The notes under the pieces are model-generated. The model worked only from the letters and a program-made list of their open reading frames with translations, did no database searches and was not told the DNA's origin. Shown here in pieces: positions 27,056-35,898 of a stretch of 64,000 nt of DNA. Location of the stretch: NCBI GenBank assembly GCA_002840245.1, contig PHAA01000026.1:24371-88370 (forward strand), in the 5' to 3' direction. Position 1 is the stretch's first letter. The number at the start of each line of letters is the position of its first letter. Source of the stretch: Firmicutes bacterium HGW-Firmicutes-15. Its GTDB lineage: Bacteria > Bacillota > Syntrophomonadia > Syntrophomonadales > Syntrophomonadaceae. The translations under genes and the position numbers were made by a program.

Positions 27056-29059
27056 ATGTTTAATACTCTTTTTAGCCCCATTAAAATTAATAGAACTGAA
27101 ATTAAAAATCGGATTGTTTATCCGTCAATCAATCTGTTATATACCACGGATCATAAGTTAACCGATAGGCATAAAGCATTCTTCATTGAAAGGGCGAACG
27201 GAGGAGCAGGAATAGTTACAGTCGGACCAGTAGGGATTGGTGAATTGGGATCTGGGAGAGCAGTATTAGCGATTACTTCAGATGAGGCTATCCCTTCATT
27301 TGCAGAGTTAGCAAAATCAATTCAAAGTGCCGGAGCCAGAGCTTGGATTCAGCTTTATCACGCGGGTGCCTATTTACATTCACAAAAAATTGGAGGCCAA
27401 CAACCCATAGCTCCTTCTCCTATATATACCCCTTATTCCAAGGTAACCCCCAGAGAAATGAGGCTTGAGGATATTATGAATGTGCAGGAAGCCTTTCTCG
27501 GATGTGCTGAAAGAGCCAAGGAAGCCGGATTTGACGGAGTTGAAATTATTGGGTCGGCTGGCTATCTCATTACACAGTTTCTATCACCTCTAAGAAACAA
27601 GCGAACCGACGAGTATGGCGGGAGTTTTGACAATCGAGTGCGGTTTGTCAAAGAGATAATTGAGCAGATGCGACTAAGGCTGGGCCCCGATTATCCTATA
27701 ACTATTCGTATGGCAGGAAATGATTTTGTTCCCGGCAGCAATACTGATATGGAAACACCAGCATTTGCACGGGTATACGAAAAGGCAGGGATTGATGCCA
27801 TAAATGTAACTGGTGGCTGGCATGAATCGCGGGTTCCGCAAGTAACTATGGACTTACCTCGTGGAGGGTTTGCTTACCTGGCCCAATCCATAAAAGAAGC
27901 GGTAAACATTCCAGTTATTGTTTCAAACCGAATATCTGATCCCCAAACGGCTGAAAAAATACTTCGAGACGGATGTGCAGATATGGTAAGTCTGGGTAGA
28001 GTTTTACTTGCCGACCCTTATTGGCCGCTCAAGGCGGGGAATGGCAACAGCGAACAAATACGGCCCTGCGTGGCCTGTTCGCAAGGGTGTATGGATGAGC
28101 TCTTTGCCGCAAGACCGGTAATGTGTATAGTTAATCCCCGAACCGGCTTTGAAGAGACTCGAAAAATAACCGTTACTTCAAAACCAAAGCGAGTTATGGT
28201 TATCGGTGCAGGACCGGGAGGGCTGGAAGCAGCCTGGCGAGCCGCCAAAGCCGGTCACCAAGTCGAATTATTTGAAAAAGCTGATCGGATTGGCGGACAA
28301 CTATGGATTGCAGGTACTCCGCCTCACAAGCAAGAATTATGGCAGCTTATTAAATACTATCAGGCGATGTTGAAGCTCTACAAAGTGCAAGTCTTCCTGA
28401 ACACAACGGTTGACATAGAATTTGTCAGACAGAAAAGCCCCGAATATGTTATTTCGGCAGAAGGGGCTGAGATATTGCTTCCAGCTATTAACGGTATTGA
28501 TGGTTCGGAGGTAATCTCTGCCTGGGATGTTTTGAAGAACAATGTACCACAGGGTAAGAAAATTGCTGTAATTGGCGGGGGAGCTGTCGGACTGGAGACG
28601 GCACACTTTTTATCTGTCAAAGGAACCATTTCTCCTGAAACCCTTCACTTTCTTTTCATCAATGATGCGGAAAGTCCAGAAAGACTTCGCCAGCTGGTTT
28701 TCAATGGCAACAAGGAAGTGACAGTCTTTGAAATGATGCCGCAGGCCGGAAAAGGCGTGGGGAAAAGCACCAAGTGGGGGCTTATGGGCAGCTTGAAGAG
28801 GCATGGAGTAAATATTATCACCAGAGCAAAAGTCTGCTCTATCAAGGATGGAATACTAACCTTTGAAGTAGACGGCGAAAGCCGAAGCGCGACTTTTGAT
28901 AATATAATCAATGCAACCGGGTCCAAGCCCGTGCGGAAGTTGGCCGATGCTCTAGATGAGACTGGAATTGAATTCTCTGTTATTGGAGATAGCCTTAATA
29001 TAGGGCAGATACCAGATGCCATTCACGAGGGTTATTTAGTGGTTATGAACAATTTATAA
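27056..29059 (+). CDS. 2,4-dienoyl-CoA reductase-like FMN/FAD/4Fe-4S oxidoreductase
   Basis: A 667-residue member of the old-yellow-enzyme fused family (FadH, BaiCD, trimethylamine dehydrogenase). Residues 1-330 are an FMN TIM barrel; residues near 342-360 carry the 4Fe-4S motif CVACSQGC...C; the rest contains an FAD site (VIGAGPGGLEAAWRAAKAGH) and a second dinucleotide site (VIGGGAVGLETAHF). An insertion of about 35 residues after that site (SVKGTISPETLHFLF region) is unusual but known in some relatives. It probably reduces an enoyl or dienoyl-CoA with NAD(P)H. AGGAGC lies before the ATG. Confidence 0.88.
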   Translation: MFNTLFSPIKINRTEIKNRIVYPSINLLYTTDHKLTDRHKAFFIERANGGAGIVTVGPVGIGELGSGRAVLAITSDEAIPSFAELAKSIQSAGARAWIQLYHAGAYLHSQKIGGQQPIAPSPIYTPYSKVTPREMRLEDIMNVQEAFLGCAERAKEAGFDGVEIIGSAGYLITQFLSPLRNKRTDEYGGSFDNRVRFVKEIIEQMRLRLGPDYPITIRMAGNDFVPGSNTDMETPAFARVYEKAGIDAINVTGGWHESRVPQVTMDLPRGGFAYLAQSIKEAVNIPVIVSNRISDPQTAEKILRDGCADMVSLGRVLLADPYWPLKAGNGNSEQIRPCVACSQGCMDELFAARPVMCIVNPRTGFEETRKITVTSKPKRVMVIGAGPGGLEAAWRAAKAGHQVELFEKADRIGGQLWIAGTPPHKQELWQLIKYYQAMLKLYKVQVFLNTTVDIEFVRQKSPEYVISAEGAEILLPAINGIDGSEVISAWDVLKNNVPQGKKIAVIGGGAVGLETAHFLSVKGTISPETLHFLFINDAESPERLRQLVFNGNKEVTVFEMMPQAGKGVGKSTKWGLMGSLKRHGVNIITRAKVCSIKDGILTFEVDGESRSATFDNIINATGSKPVRKLADALDETGIEFSVIGDSLNIGQIPDAIHEGYLVVMNNL

Positions 29060-29099
29060 GGGACATGTGGGTGGTTCTTTTACCTGCTAAAAGCACTCG

Positions 29100-29115
29100 T
29101 GGCATGATAATTGCA
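29100..29115 (+). promoter_or_regulatory. Sigma-54 promoter of the carboxylate transporter
   Basis: TGGCATG-ATAA-TTGCA, full match to consensus spacing, 222 bases before the transporter gene at 29338. The 29060-29337 gap otherwise holds the leader element described in the findings. Confidence 0.86.
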
Positions 29116-29337
29116 TTAATAATGGTAGTAGTAGGAGTATAAACCTTTTATTTGGAAAAATGGCCGATGGGTAATTCTTTTCGTAAGTCCTATCGAAGAT
29201 GCTTATAAATTAACTTAGGATGGTGAACAAATGGAGGGTGTTTTACCAAGCAAAGAATGTCATTGGGAAATTGTTTAAGGACGATATCAACAATTACGAC
29301 TCATTAGGATGCATGAAACAAACAAGGGCGGTGTATT

Positions 29338-30759
29338 ATGATTGATACGAAAAACTCGAGGCAAGCCTTCAAACGAATTACTGGAGGTTTGTTAGGGATT
29401 ATCACAGGAATAATAATTGCGCGATATTCTCCGCCCAATGCTTTAACAGTTCAGGCAATGTATGGACTAGGAATTTTTGCTTGTGCGGTGGTTTGGTGGA
29501 TCGTTGATGTACTACCTGATTATGTTACTGGTCTTTTAATGTGCACAGCCTGGGTCATCTTTAAAGTTGTACCTTTTCCAAAAGCCTTTGCGGCATTTTC
29601 TGGAACCACCATTTGGCTGCTGGTAGGAGCCCTGGGTATAGGGCTTGCTGTTACAAAGAGCGGACTATTGAATAGAACATCCTTGTTTTTAATGAGCAAA
29701 TTTCCCCCTACCTTCAAAGGACAGACTTTGGCTTTACTAGTTGCAGGAAATATTATTGCCCCTTTGATTCCCAGTACAACAGCTAAAGTTGCAATCGTAG
29801 CTCCCTTTGCGCAGGCAATAAGTGATCATCTTGGTTTCGCCAGGAAAAGCCAGGGTGCGGGAGGATTGTTTGCCGCAATGTATATGGGGTTTGGGGCCAG
29901 CGGGGCAGTTTTCTTGAGCGCATCTTTTATTGGTTACACTCTTAAAGGATCACTTCCACTGGCTTATCAGGCCCAAATTACCTGGATGAACTGGTTTGCG
30001 GCAGCGAGTGTTTATGGAATCGTCTTGTTCATCGGAGGCTATTTTGCAATTCAATTACTTTACCAACCTAAAGAAGAGTCACAGATGGAACACGGGTATA
30101 TTAAAAACGAACTAGCGAAGCTTGGCCCGATAACAAGAAACGAGAAGGTGGTTATGAGTGTACTGGTAGTATCACTTCTAATGTGGATGACTGAAAAGAC
30201 CCACGGAATAGATGCTGCTCTTGTGGCAATTGCTGCTTTGTGCATTCTACTGGCTTTTGATGTCTTTGATCGTAACGATTTTAGAGCGGGAATTGGCTGG
30301 GACTCAGTTATTTTTATTGGCAGCATAATTAGTCTTTCGACTGTCCTTCCAGCACTAGAAATTGATAAGTGGATGGCCACGATGCTTGGTCCCTCTATTA
30401 CACCTTTGCTTTCTAATGTATATCTTTTTGTCATTGCTGGCGCGATTATGACCTATCTGATTCGATTTATAATTGTATCGATGACCGCTGCTGTATCAAT
30501 TTTTACCGTTTTATTGGCGCCTTTTGCGATAAATTCCGGAATCAACCCATGGGTAACAGGTTTTATAGTATTTGCTTCGGTTCAAGTCTTTAATATTGCT
30601 TATCAGAACTCTGGGTATTTGGCCGCATTTTACGCTACAGGCGGCGAAATGGTGAGCCACCGACAGATGGTTAAAATGTCGATTGCCTATATGATTATTT
30701 CTTGTGTTGGGTTACTCACCTGTGTTCCAGTATGGAGAATTATGCACCTAATTCCATAA
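29338..30759 (+). CDS. Sodium:carboxylate/anion symporter (DASS, SLC13 family)
   Basis: A 473-residue carrier with about 12 helices. The first conserved substrate/sodium motif is seen as LIPSTTAKVAIVAPFAQ near residue 142, and a second membrane half follows VVMSVLVVSLLMWMTE; the later loop NIAYQNSGYLAAFYATGG is in the position of the second SNT-like motif. It should import a di- or monocarboxylate with sodium. The ribosome site is weak (GGGCGG). Its own sigma-54 promoter places it in the same regulon as the acyl-CoA genes. Confidence 0.82.
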   Translation: MIDTKNSRQAFKRITGGLLGIITGIIIARYSPPNALTVQAMYGLGIFACAVVWWIVDVLPDYVTGLLMCTAWVIFKVVPFPKAFAAFSGTTIWLLVGALGIGLAVTKSGLLNRTSLFLMSKFPPTFKGQTLALLVAGNIIAPLIPSTTAKVAIVAPFAQAISDHLGFARKSQGAGGLFAAMYMGFGASGAVFLSASFIGYTLKGSLPLAYQAQITWMNWFAAASVYGIVLFIGGYFAIQLLYQPKEESQMEHGYIKNELAKLGPITRNEKVVMSVLVVSLLMWMTEKTHGIDAALVAIAALCILLAFDVFDRNDFRAGIGWDSVIFIGSIISLSTVLPALEIDKWMATMLGPSITPLLSNVYLFVIAGAIMTYLIRFIIVSMTAAVSIFTVLLAPFAINSGINPWVTGFIVFASVQVFNIAYQNSGYLAAFYATGGEMVSHRQMVKMSIAYMIISCVGLLTCVPVWRIMHLIP

Positions 30760-31156
30760 TAACGGTTATGTAAAATAAAGGGAGTGCCTTTTGAAACGCA
30801 CCATATTTATATCTAAATAATCTATATCATATGGTCTATTTCATAGGCGCCAGCTTATGGGAGACAGATATTTATTCTGAGTAGGTGTTTTCAATTGCAT
30901 ACACTTGTATGTAGAATCGGACAAAAAGGCAGGCTAATCAAAACTAATACTGTAAGAATTACCCGAACTTTAGAAATGCTATATCATTTAATATAGTAAA
31001 TGAGGATAGCAATTGAGCTGTTATGCTATCCAACTGAACAGATCGGAGTTCCGAAATCCTTTTATATTTCTTACGACCCCCAGTTATTCAAGGCTGATTA
31101 ATATGCAAAATCCCCCAAAATGAGATAAAAAATAATGATTGAGGTAGACACAATCA
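30760..31156 (+). other. AT-rich gap between two transporter genes
   Basis: Nearly 400 bases without a convincing frame or promoter. The only clear structure is GGATAGCA/TGCTATCC (31004-31011 with 31024-31031), an 8-bp hairpin without a U-run, possibly a terminator of the upstream gene or an operator. Confidence 0.4.
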
Positions 31157-32596
31157 ATGATATTTACCCTTGGAGCGGCAGCTGCCTTACTTCCAACGCT
31201 TAATAACGGCCATTATATTGGTATAGCAATAACAATCGCTATCATGATTGGGACAGGACTCTATGCTGGTAGTCAAGTTAAAAGTTCGGCAGATTATTCT
31301 GGAGGTTCACGTAAAGCTGGGCCAGCTTTAGTGACTGGAACCATCATGGGAACCTTGGTTGGTGGAGCGTCTACTATCGGAACAGCCCAATTAGCCTTTC
31401 AATTTGGGTGGTGCGCCTGGTGGTTTACCCTTGGTGCTGGGCTAGGTTGTGCAGTTTTAGGGTGGGGAATGCTTAAGCCCCTCTATACCAGTAACAAGGA
31501 AACAATTCCCCAGTTCTTGGTGGGGACATATGGTAATAGTATTGGACCTTTAACTAGTGTTTCCTCTGCAATAGGTATGTTTTTTAGTGTTATGAGTCAA
31601 GGCATTTCAGCGGTAGCCTTGATAACTTCTGTGTTTCATATAAGTCCATTGCTTGCTGTATTTGTTGGCTTTGCACTAGTGCTTACCTATGTATTGGCTG
31701 GTGGTTTACTGGGTACCGGTATGTCTGGAGTAGCCAAATTAATTCTATTGTATCTTACAGTCATAGTTACTGGCGTGCTTGCTTTTGCAATGTTTGGCGG
31801 AAACAGTGGGGTTCATCAGGCCTTCCCTGCTAAGTACCCCTGGTATTCTCTGGTTGCACGTGGGTTCTCTAAAGATGTTGCTGCTGGGGTATCCCTCCTA
31901 ATCGGGGTAATTTCTACTCAGACCTATATTCAAGCGGTTTTGTCAGCCAAGAGTCTCGGAGCAGCCCGCAAAGGGGCCTTATATTCCGCATTCCTTATTC
32001 CGCCCATTGGAGTTGGCGGCATCTATGTCGGTTTATTTATGAAGGCGAATATTGCACTCTTTCCCGGTTTAACATCTGCTCAAGTTTTACCTACCTTCGT
32101 AATGACCTACCTGCCAGGATGGGTTGCTGGAATGATTATGGCCATTTTGCTTATAGCGACAATAGGAACCTGGGCTGGCTTATCTCTAGGGATCGCCACT
32201 ATGATGACCCGGGATATTTATCAACGTTTTATTAATCCAAAAGCCGATAGCAAGAAGACACTGTTAATGCAAAGAGTATTCATTGTCGCTGTTGGTCTAC
32301 TGGCTGTTTATTTTGTTTCTGGTAATGCGGGTGGCTTGATTTTAGGATTTAGCTTCCTGTCTATGGGGTTGCGGGGTTGTACCATCGTCTTGCCTTTAAT
32401 GGGAGCATTGTTCTTCCATAAATTTGTTACTCCGGCAGGTGGTATGGCAGCTGCGGTGTGCGGACCATTAGCCAACATTTATTGGGCACTGGTCTATCCG
32501 AAGGGTATGGATCCGCTCTATCCGGGGATTTTAGCTGCTTTTATTGCAATAGTTATAGTTAGCCTGGTGACCAAGAAACCCGAAGTAAGTGTATAG
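31157..32596 (+). CDS. Sodium/solute symporter (SSS family), second copy
   Basis: A 479-residue SSS carrier with about 13 helices. SSADYSGGSRKAGPALVTGT, VGGASTIGTAQLAFQFG and MMTRDIYQRFINP follow the family pattern. It differs strongly from the symporter at 13573, so it is not a recent copy. The ribosome site (GAGG, 13 bases away) is poor. Substrate unknown; a carboxylate or amino acid is likely. Confidence 0.8.
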   Translation: MIFTLGAAAALLPTLNNGHYIGIAITIAIMIGTGLYAGSQVKSSADYSGGSRKAGPALVTGTIMGTLVGGASTIGTAQLAFQFGWCAWWFTLGAGLGCAVLGWGMLKPLYTSNKETIPQFLVGTYGNSIGPLTSVSSAIGMFFSVMSQGISAVALITSVFHISPLLAVFVGFALVLTYVLAGGLLGTGMSGVAKLILLYLTVIVTGVLAFAMFGGNSGVHQAFPAKYPWYSLVARGFSKDVAAGVSLLIGVISTQTYIQAVLSAKSLGAARKGALYSAFLIPPIGVGGIYVGLFMKANIALFPGLTSAQVLPTFVMTYLPGWVAGMIMAILLIATIGTWAGLSLGIATMMTRDIYQRFINPKADSKKTLLMQRVFIVAVGLLAVYFVSGNAGGLILGFSFLSMGLRGCTIVLPLMGALFFHKFVTPAGGMAAAVCGPLANIYWALVYPKGMDPLYPGILAAFIAIVIVSLVTKKPEVSV

Positions 32597-32753
32597 CTTA
32601 AGGTTAGTGGTTTAAGTTAGATTGTTAGATAGTTAGAACTTTTGTGTACCAAAGAACTGAGGGTGCTTTAATAATATATTTATTCAACAGTAGAGGGTGT
32701 TTTTATGAACATATTAGCACTTTTGGGAGCAATATATAGGGTGACTATAGTAC

Positions 32754-32782
32754 TTGACTCAAAGCCCAAACTACTATATAAT
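32754..32782 (+). promoter_or_regulatory. Sigma-A promoter of tRNA-Leu
   Basis: TTGACT (32754-32759), 17-base spacer, TATAAT (32777-32782). It lies 45 bases before the tRNA, the correct place for a tRNA promoter. Confidence 0.8.
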
Positions 32783-32827
32783 CAACTGCGGATAGATAAT
32801 ATCTAAGCCTAGATTTAGGCAATTTAT

Positions 32828-32914
32828 GCGGTAGTGGCGGAATCGGCAGACGCGCTAGATTCAGGTTCTAGTGGGGGCAACTTCGTGGAGGTTCAAGTCC
32901 TCTCTACCGCACCA
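32828..32914 (+). tRNA. tRNA-Leu(CAG)
   Basis: The acceptor arms GCGGTAG and CTACCGC pair fully, with encoded CCA at the 3' end. The anticodon stem CTAGA/TCTAG encloses TTCAGGT, giving anticodon CAG (reads CUG). A long variable arm (GTGGGGGCAACTTCGTG) and T-arm with GTTCAAGTC confirm a class II leucine tRNA, 87 bases. Confidence 0.97.
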
Positions 32915-32924
32915 TAGATAATAC

Positions 32925-32953
32925 GGGAGGTTTAAGCCTCCCTTAATTATTTT
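32925..32953 (+). terminator. tRNA-Leu terminator
   Basis: GGGAGG (32925-32930) and CCTCCC (32937-32942) form a stem with loop TTTAAG, followed by TTAATTATTTT. Confidence 0.75.
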
Positions 32954-33092
32954 CTGGGGGGTATTTTGCTTTGCTGGGAAACAGACTGTTTAAATGTCCA
33001 TTAGAAAATTAATTGCCATATTTTGCAGGCATATGGAAATTAAAATAGAATTTGATCAATAATAGGAAACGTAAAACCAAAAAGAAGAATGA

Positions 33093-33375
33093 ATGTTCTG
33101 GGGAGGGCGGGGGCAGTTTTCCTACTCCGGCGGTTATAAGAGGTCAAGGTCGGGCGTAACTCGCAGTAAGGAAACCTTTAGCGCTTATAATGGAGCCGGT
33201 ATAATTATATTTTTACCGCCATTTCGGTTCTCTGGTGGCAAACCCAGGGATTGGCTACCAGAGGGAGCCTGTCCCTGTTACTATCCTGGAGCTGGTTCCG
33301 ACAGAGGAGGAATGAACGCAGGGATGCTCATCCGGCGAGGGCCGTAGATCGCTCCGCGAGACTTTTCTTCTGCTA
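33093..33375 (+). other. GC-rich segment with nested inverted repeats; possible structured RNA
   Basis: This part of an 800-base gap is visibly richer in G and C than its AT-rich flanks. CCGGC-TTATAAG (from about 33127) can pair with CTTATAA-GCCGG (to about 33199); ACCG/CGGT (33213-33226) and CTCTGGT/ACCAGAG (about 33229-33262) form further hairpins in sequence. An 84-codon frame (33093-33347) has low-complexity, unlikely protein sequence and no ribosome site. A structured RNA or the decayed end of a mobile element is possible; no known RNA family was recognised. Confidence 0.4.
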
Positions 33376-33562
33376 TTATTAATCGCGCTTGAAACTTATA
33401 ATTTTGTATTAGTTAAAACTCAAGTATTGAACTTTATAACCATATTAATGGGTATTATAGCAGCTTTGTAGGGGATTTTTGATATATGATCGGAAGCACG
33501 ATCAATACTGTTGGCCGACAATTTTCACCAACCGCTTAAAGTTTGTATTGGTATAATAATAT

Positions 33563-33706
33563 ATGGTGATGATGGAGGTTGATTATTATCCTTCTTACAA
33601 AGAAAAACTATTTAAAGCGGTGAAGCAGCAAGAAGCTGCGGTTTGTACTATTCTCATAATTAATAATAAAGGGAAGTGGCCCGAAAGGTTTAAAACATGT
33701 AAATGA
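33563..33706 (+). CDS. Possible 47-residue protein upstream of the DUF3791 cassette
   Basis: ATG 33563 to TGA 33706 encodes a short charged protein (MVMMEVDYYPSYKEKLFKAV at the start). There is no clear ribosome site, and no family is known. It ends 42 bases before the cassette and might be a remnant of a regulator. Confidence 0.25.
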   Translation: MVMMEVDYYPSYKEKLFKAVKQQEAAVCTILIINNKGKWPERFKTCK

Positions 33707-33747
33707 AGAATACAATTATAATTATATCGTACGGAAGGAGGAAGCCG

Positions 33748-33975
33748 ATGCTTACAAAACAAAGAAGGAATATCATAAACTTTATGGTAGCCTGTATTAA
33801 CGAATTTTCCAGTAAATTTGGGTTAAGTACGACAGAGGCCTTCGACTATTTGCATAAATATAATGGAATAGCGTTTATTAAGGATCATTATGAGGTCGAG
33901 CATTGCCTTGGTCTGGAGGATACCATTGAGGATCTCGTTGTGGTGTGCAAAAACAATGGAGGACTCTTAACATGA
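33748..33975 (+). CDS. DUF3791 family small protein
   Basis: A 75-residue protein with the DUF3791 pattern: N-terminal helices (NIINFMVACINEFSSKFGLS), a TEAFDYLHKYNGIAFI middle and the HYEVEHCLG end that corresponds to the usual YEVLHTQG. ATG 33748 is chosen because GGAAGGAGG lies before it. Its stop overlaps the start of the next gene (ATGA at 33972-33975), so the two are translationally coupled. DUF3791 genes commonly adjoin DUF3990 genes; a partner or antitoxin-like role is inferred. Confidence 0.78.
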   Translation: MLTKQRRNIINFMVACINEFSSKFGLSTTEAFDYLHKYNGIAFIKDHYEVEHCLGLEDTIEDLVVVCKNNGGLLT

Positions 33976-34469
33976 TTTTATATCATGGTTCAAATGTGTT
34001 TATAGAAAAAATTGACGTCCAGAAATGCAGACCTTTTAAGGATTTCGGAAGAGGTTTTTATTGTACCGAATTAAAAGAGCAGGCAGAACAGATGGCAAAA
34101 CGGGTTGCGTTTATTTATGGGGGTAGTCCTTGTGTGACAATATGGGAAATGAATGATGAGGCCCTTATTTCTTCTGAACTTAACATCAAGACCTTCACGG
34201 AATCTTCGAAAGAATGGGCGATGTTTGTACTTAATAACCGAAACCGGGATTTTACTGAGTACGACAGTGCGGAATGCAACCATGACAATAAATATGACAT
34301 TGTCACCGGACCGGTTGCTAATGATGATTTAGCGCTATTGTTTCGAACTTTTACAAACGGGTTTATAGATATGGATGCTTTGGTGAAAGGGATGAAGTAT
34401 AAACGGCTTTCGGAGCAGATTTCCTTTCATACCGAGAAAGCACTGTGCTATCTCAAACCAATAACGTAG
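33972..34469 (+). CDS. DUF3990 family protein, ADP-ribosyltransferase-like
   Basis: A 165-residue DUF3990 protein. The first strand LYHGSN, the FGRGFYCTE segment and later conserved acidic residues follow the order seen in the ADP-ribosyltransferase fold, into which this family has been placed. It may modify a protein or nucleic acid with ADP-ribose. Start ATG 33972 overlaps the preceding stop. The third gene follows after 14 bases. The small-protein/DUF3990/small-protein order suggests a toxin with one or two controlling partners, but no activity is shown. Confidence 0.75.
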   Translation: MILYHGSNVFIEKIDVQKCRPFKDFGRGFYCTELKEQAEQMAKRVAFIYGGSPCVTIWEMNDEALISSELNIKTFTESSKEWAMFVLNNRNRDFTEYDSAECNHDNKYDIVTGPVANDDLALLFRTFTNGFIDMDALVKGMKYKRLSEQISFHTEKALCYLKPIT

Positions 34470-34483
34470 GGAGGGCTGCTAAG

Positions 34484-34714
34484 ATGAATGTGGTTGATGC
34501 TTTGATTGAGGGTGTAACACAGGACATCATTGCCTACCTGGTGGAAGACAGGGCGATTGAAGTTGAAGAAGCGATGATCATTTTTTATAGGTCGGTATTG
34601 TGTGAAAAGCTACTAAACAAAATCACCGGACTTTACAGAGAAAGCTCAGCCTATCTGTACGAATTGCTGAAAGACGAACTAGCGGATGGGAAATTTATTC
34701 AAAAGGAAATTTAA
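34484..34714 (+). CDS. Small helical protein, third gene of the DUF3990 cassette
   Basis: A 76-residue acidic helical protein. Its pattern (DIIAYLVEDRAIEVEEAM, then LLNKITGLYRESSAYLYELL) is the one found in small proteins that regularly accompany DUF3990. GGAGGG lies 9 bases before ATG 34484. A hairpin terminator follows, so the three genes form one unit. Function unknown; an antitoxin or chaperone role would fit. Confidence 0.68.
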   Translation: MNVVDALIEGVTQDIIAYLVEDRAIEVEEAMIIFYRSVLCEKLLNKITGLYRESSAYLYELLKDELADGKFIQKEI

Positions 34715-34730
34715 TATAATCTACAGCAAA

Positions 34731-34768
34731 GGCAGTCAGCTACTAAGTGTAGTCAACTGCCAGTTTTA
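34731..34768 (+). terminator. Terminator of the DUF3990 cassette
   Basis: GGCAGTCAGCTAC pairs with GTAGTCAACTGCC (34731-34761, internal mismatches) and is followed by AGTTTTAT. Confidence 0.7.
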
Positions 34769-34917
34769 TCTGCAGAGCTTGCCATATTAGAATAAAACAA
34801 TGATAGGAGACAATTATATGAAGTTTGATCTCGCCTCTGTAAATTTGGGCAAGTAATGAGTAGTGGTTTTTTTTGAGGTATGATTGAAAGCATATTATAA
34901 CTTCGGGAGGTGTTTGA

Positions 34918-35493
34918 ATGGAAACCAGAGAGGCTGTTTTTGGCCGAAGGAGCATAAGGAAGTATCTTGACAAGCACATTGAATTGGAAGTGCTGCAAGA
35001 TATTCTTGAAGGAGCTATAATGGCTCCTTCTGCAGTCAATAATCAACCATGGTATTTTCTTGCTATCCAAAGTGATGAGCAAATGCAAAAGCTACGGGGA
35101 ATTTTCAAGGAGGTTAGCGAAAAAAGCAAGGCGGTATTAGAAGAACGCTTTCCCAACAATCCCGAGGTAATCAGCGAAACCTTAGGGTTTTTAACAGGGC
35201 TTGGCGATGCCAAAGTATGTGTGTTGGTTTTCCTGCTAAAACCTAGCGCTGATTATGATATAATTGCTGTCCAGTCAGTTAGTGCCGCGATAGAGAACCT
35301 TTGCCTGATGGCCTACGATAAAGGGATAGGCTCTTGCTGGATGACCGCTCCATTAACAGCTGGATTTGGAGATATTCTGGCCAGAGAATTTGCGCCAGGT
35401 GCAGGAAAATTTGTTGCCGCAGTTACCTTGGGATATTCTGCGGTCACTCCCCAGGCGCCGAAAAGAAAACAGGGAAGATACAACATTATTTAG
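34918..35493 (+). CDS. Nitroreductase family protein
   Basis: A 191-residue FMN-binding nitroreductase. The FMN motif RRSIRKYLD at residue 11, APSAVNNQPWYF near residue 36 and the C-terminal VTLGYSAVTPQAPKRK are typical. Such proteins reduce nitro groups, quinones or unsaturated compounds with NAD(P)H. GGGAGG precedes the ATG. Single gene, no obvious partners. Confidence 0.88.
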   Translation: METREAVFGRRSIRKYLDKHIELEVLQDILEGAIMAPSAVNNQPWYFLAIQSDEQMQKLRGIFKEVSEKSKAVLEERFPNNPEVISETLGFLTGLGDAKVCVLVFLLKPSADYDIIAVQSVSAAIENLCLMAYDKGIGSCWMTAPLTAGFGDILAREFAPGAGKFVAAVTLGYSAVTPQAPKRKQGRYNII

Positions 35494-35526
35494 GGAATCC
35501 CCAACTCCGGCAACTGCAATGTCCTG

Positions 35527-35739
35527 CTACTTCCACCTGTAGATCAGCACCGCCAACACCCCACATAGCAATCCTGTAGGGTTGATATAATATGCCGCTG
35601 CGCTGCCAATAAACGAGGTTGTTGTGAAAATGAGCACGTATTTTAAGGGTGTCGGCAGCAGATCTATTACTGGTAGTATATTGTTTATCCATTTATTTTT
35701 CTTTGCATTTATAGTCTCATTTGGGTGTATGGTATCCAT
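35527..35739 (-). CDS. Small two-helix membrane protein
   Basis: A 70-residue protein with a polar N-terminus and two hydrophobic helices (YVLIFTTTSFIGSAAAYYI and GLLCGVLAVLIY). The ATG at 35739 is preceded by AAAGGAGGG at good spacing, so it is preferred to the longer open frame. No family recognised. It is convergent with the nitroreductase gene. Confidence 0.6.
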   Translation of the reverse strand: MDTIHPNETINAKKNKWINNILPVIDLLPTPLKYVLIFTTTSFIGSAAAYYINPTGLLCGVLAVLIYRWK

Positions 35740-35844
35740 ACAAACCCTCCTTTGTCCCACGGTTAATGAAAGCGACCATAATATCTTATGGATGGCTATC
35801 ATTAAGTGTGACATTTTAGCTGCGGAATGTAAGAAAATATAACA

Positions 35845-35892
35845 AAAGGTCTGGGCACGGTGATTAATCCGCTTCCCAGACCTTTTTCATAT
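35845..35892. terminator. Terminator of the lactate permease gene
   Basis: AAAGGTCTGGG (35845-35855) and CCCAGACCTTT (35875-35885) form an 11-bp stem. T-rich sequence lies on both sides, so it can work for both strands. Confidence 0.75.
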
Positions 35893-35898
35893 TATATT

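Noticed and set aside
32704..32809. Small frame starting MNILALLGA upstream of tRNA-Leu
   Set aside because: It overlaps the tRNA promoter (TTGACT-17-TATAAT) and has no family.
33093..33347. 84-codon open frame in the GC-rich segment
   Set aside because: Composition is dominated by Gly, Arg, Ser and Pro from GC-rich hairpins; no ribosome site and no family.
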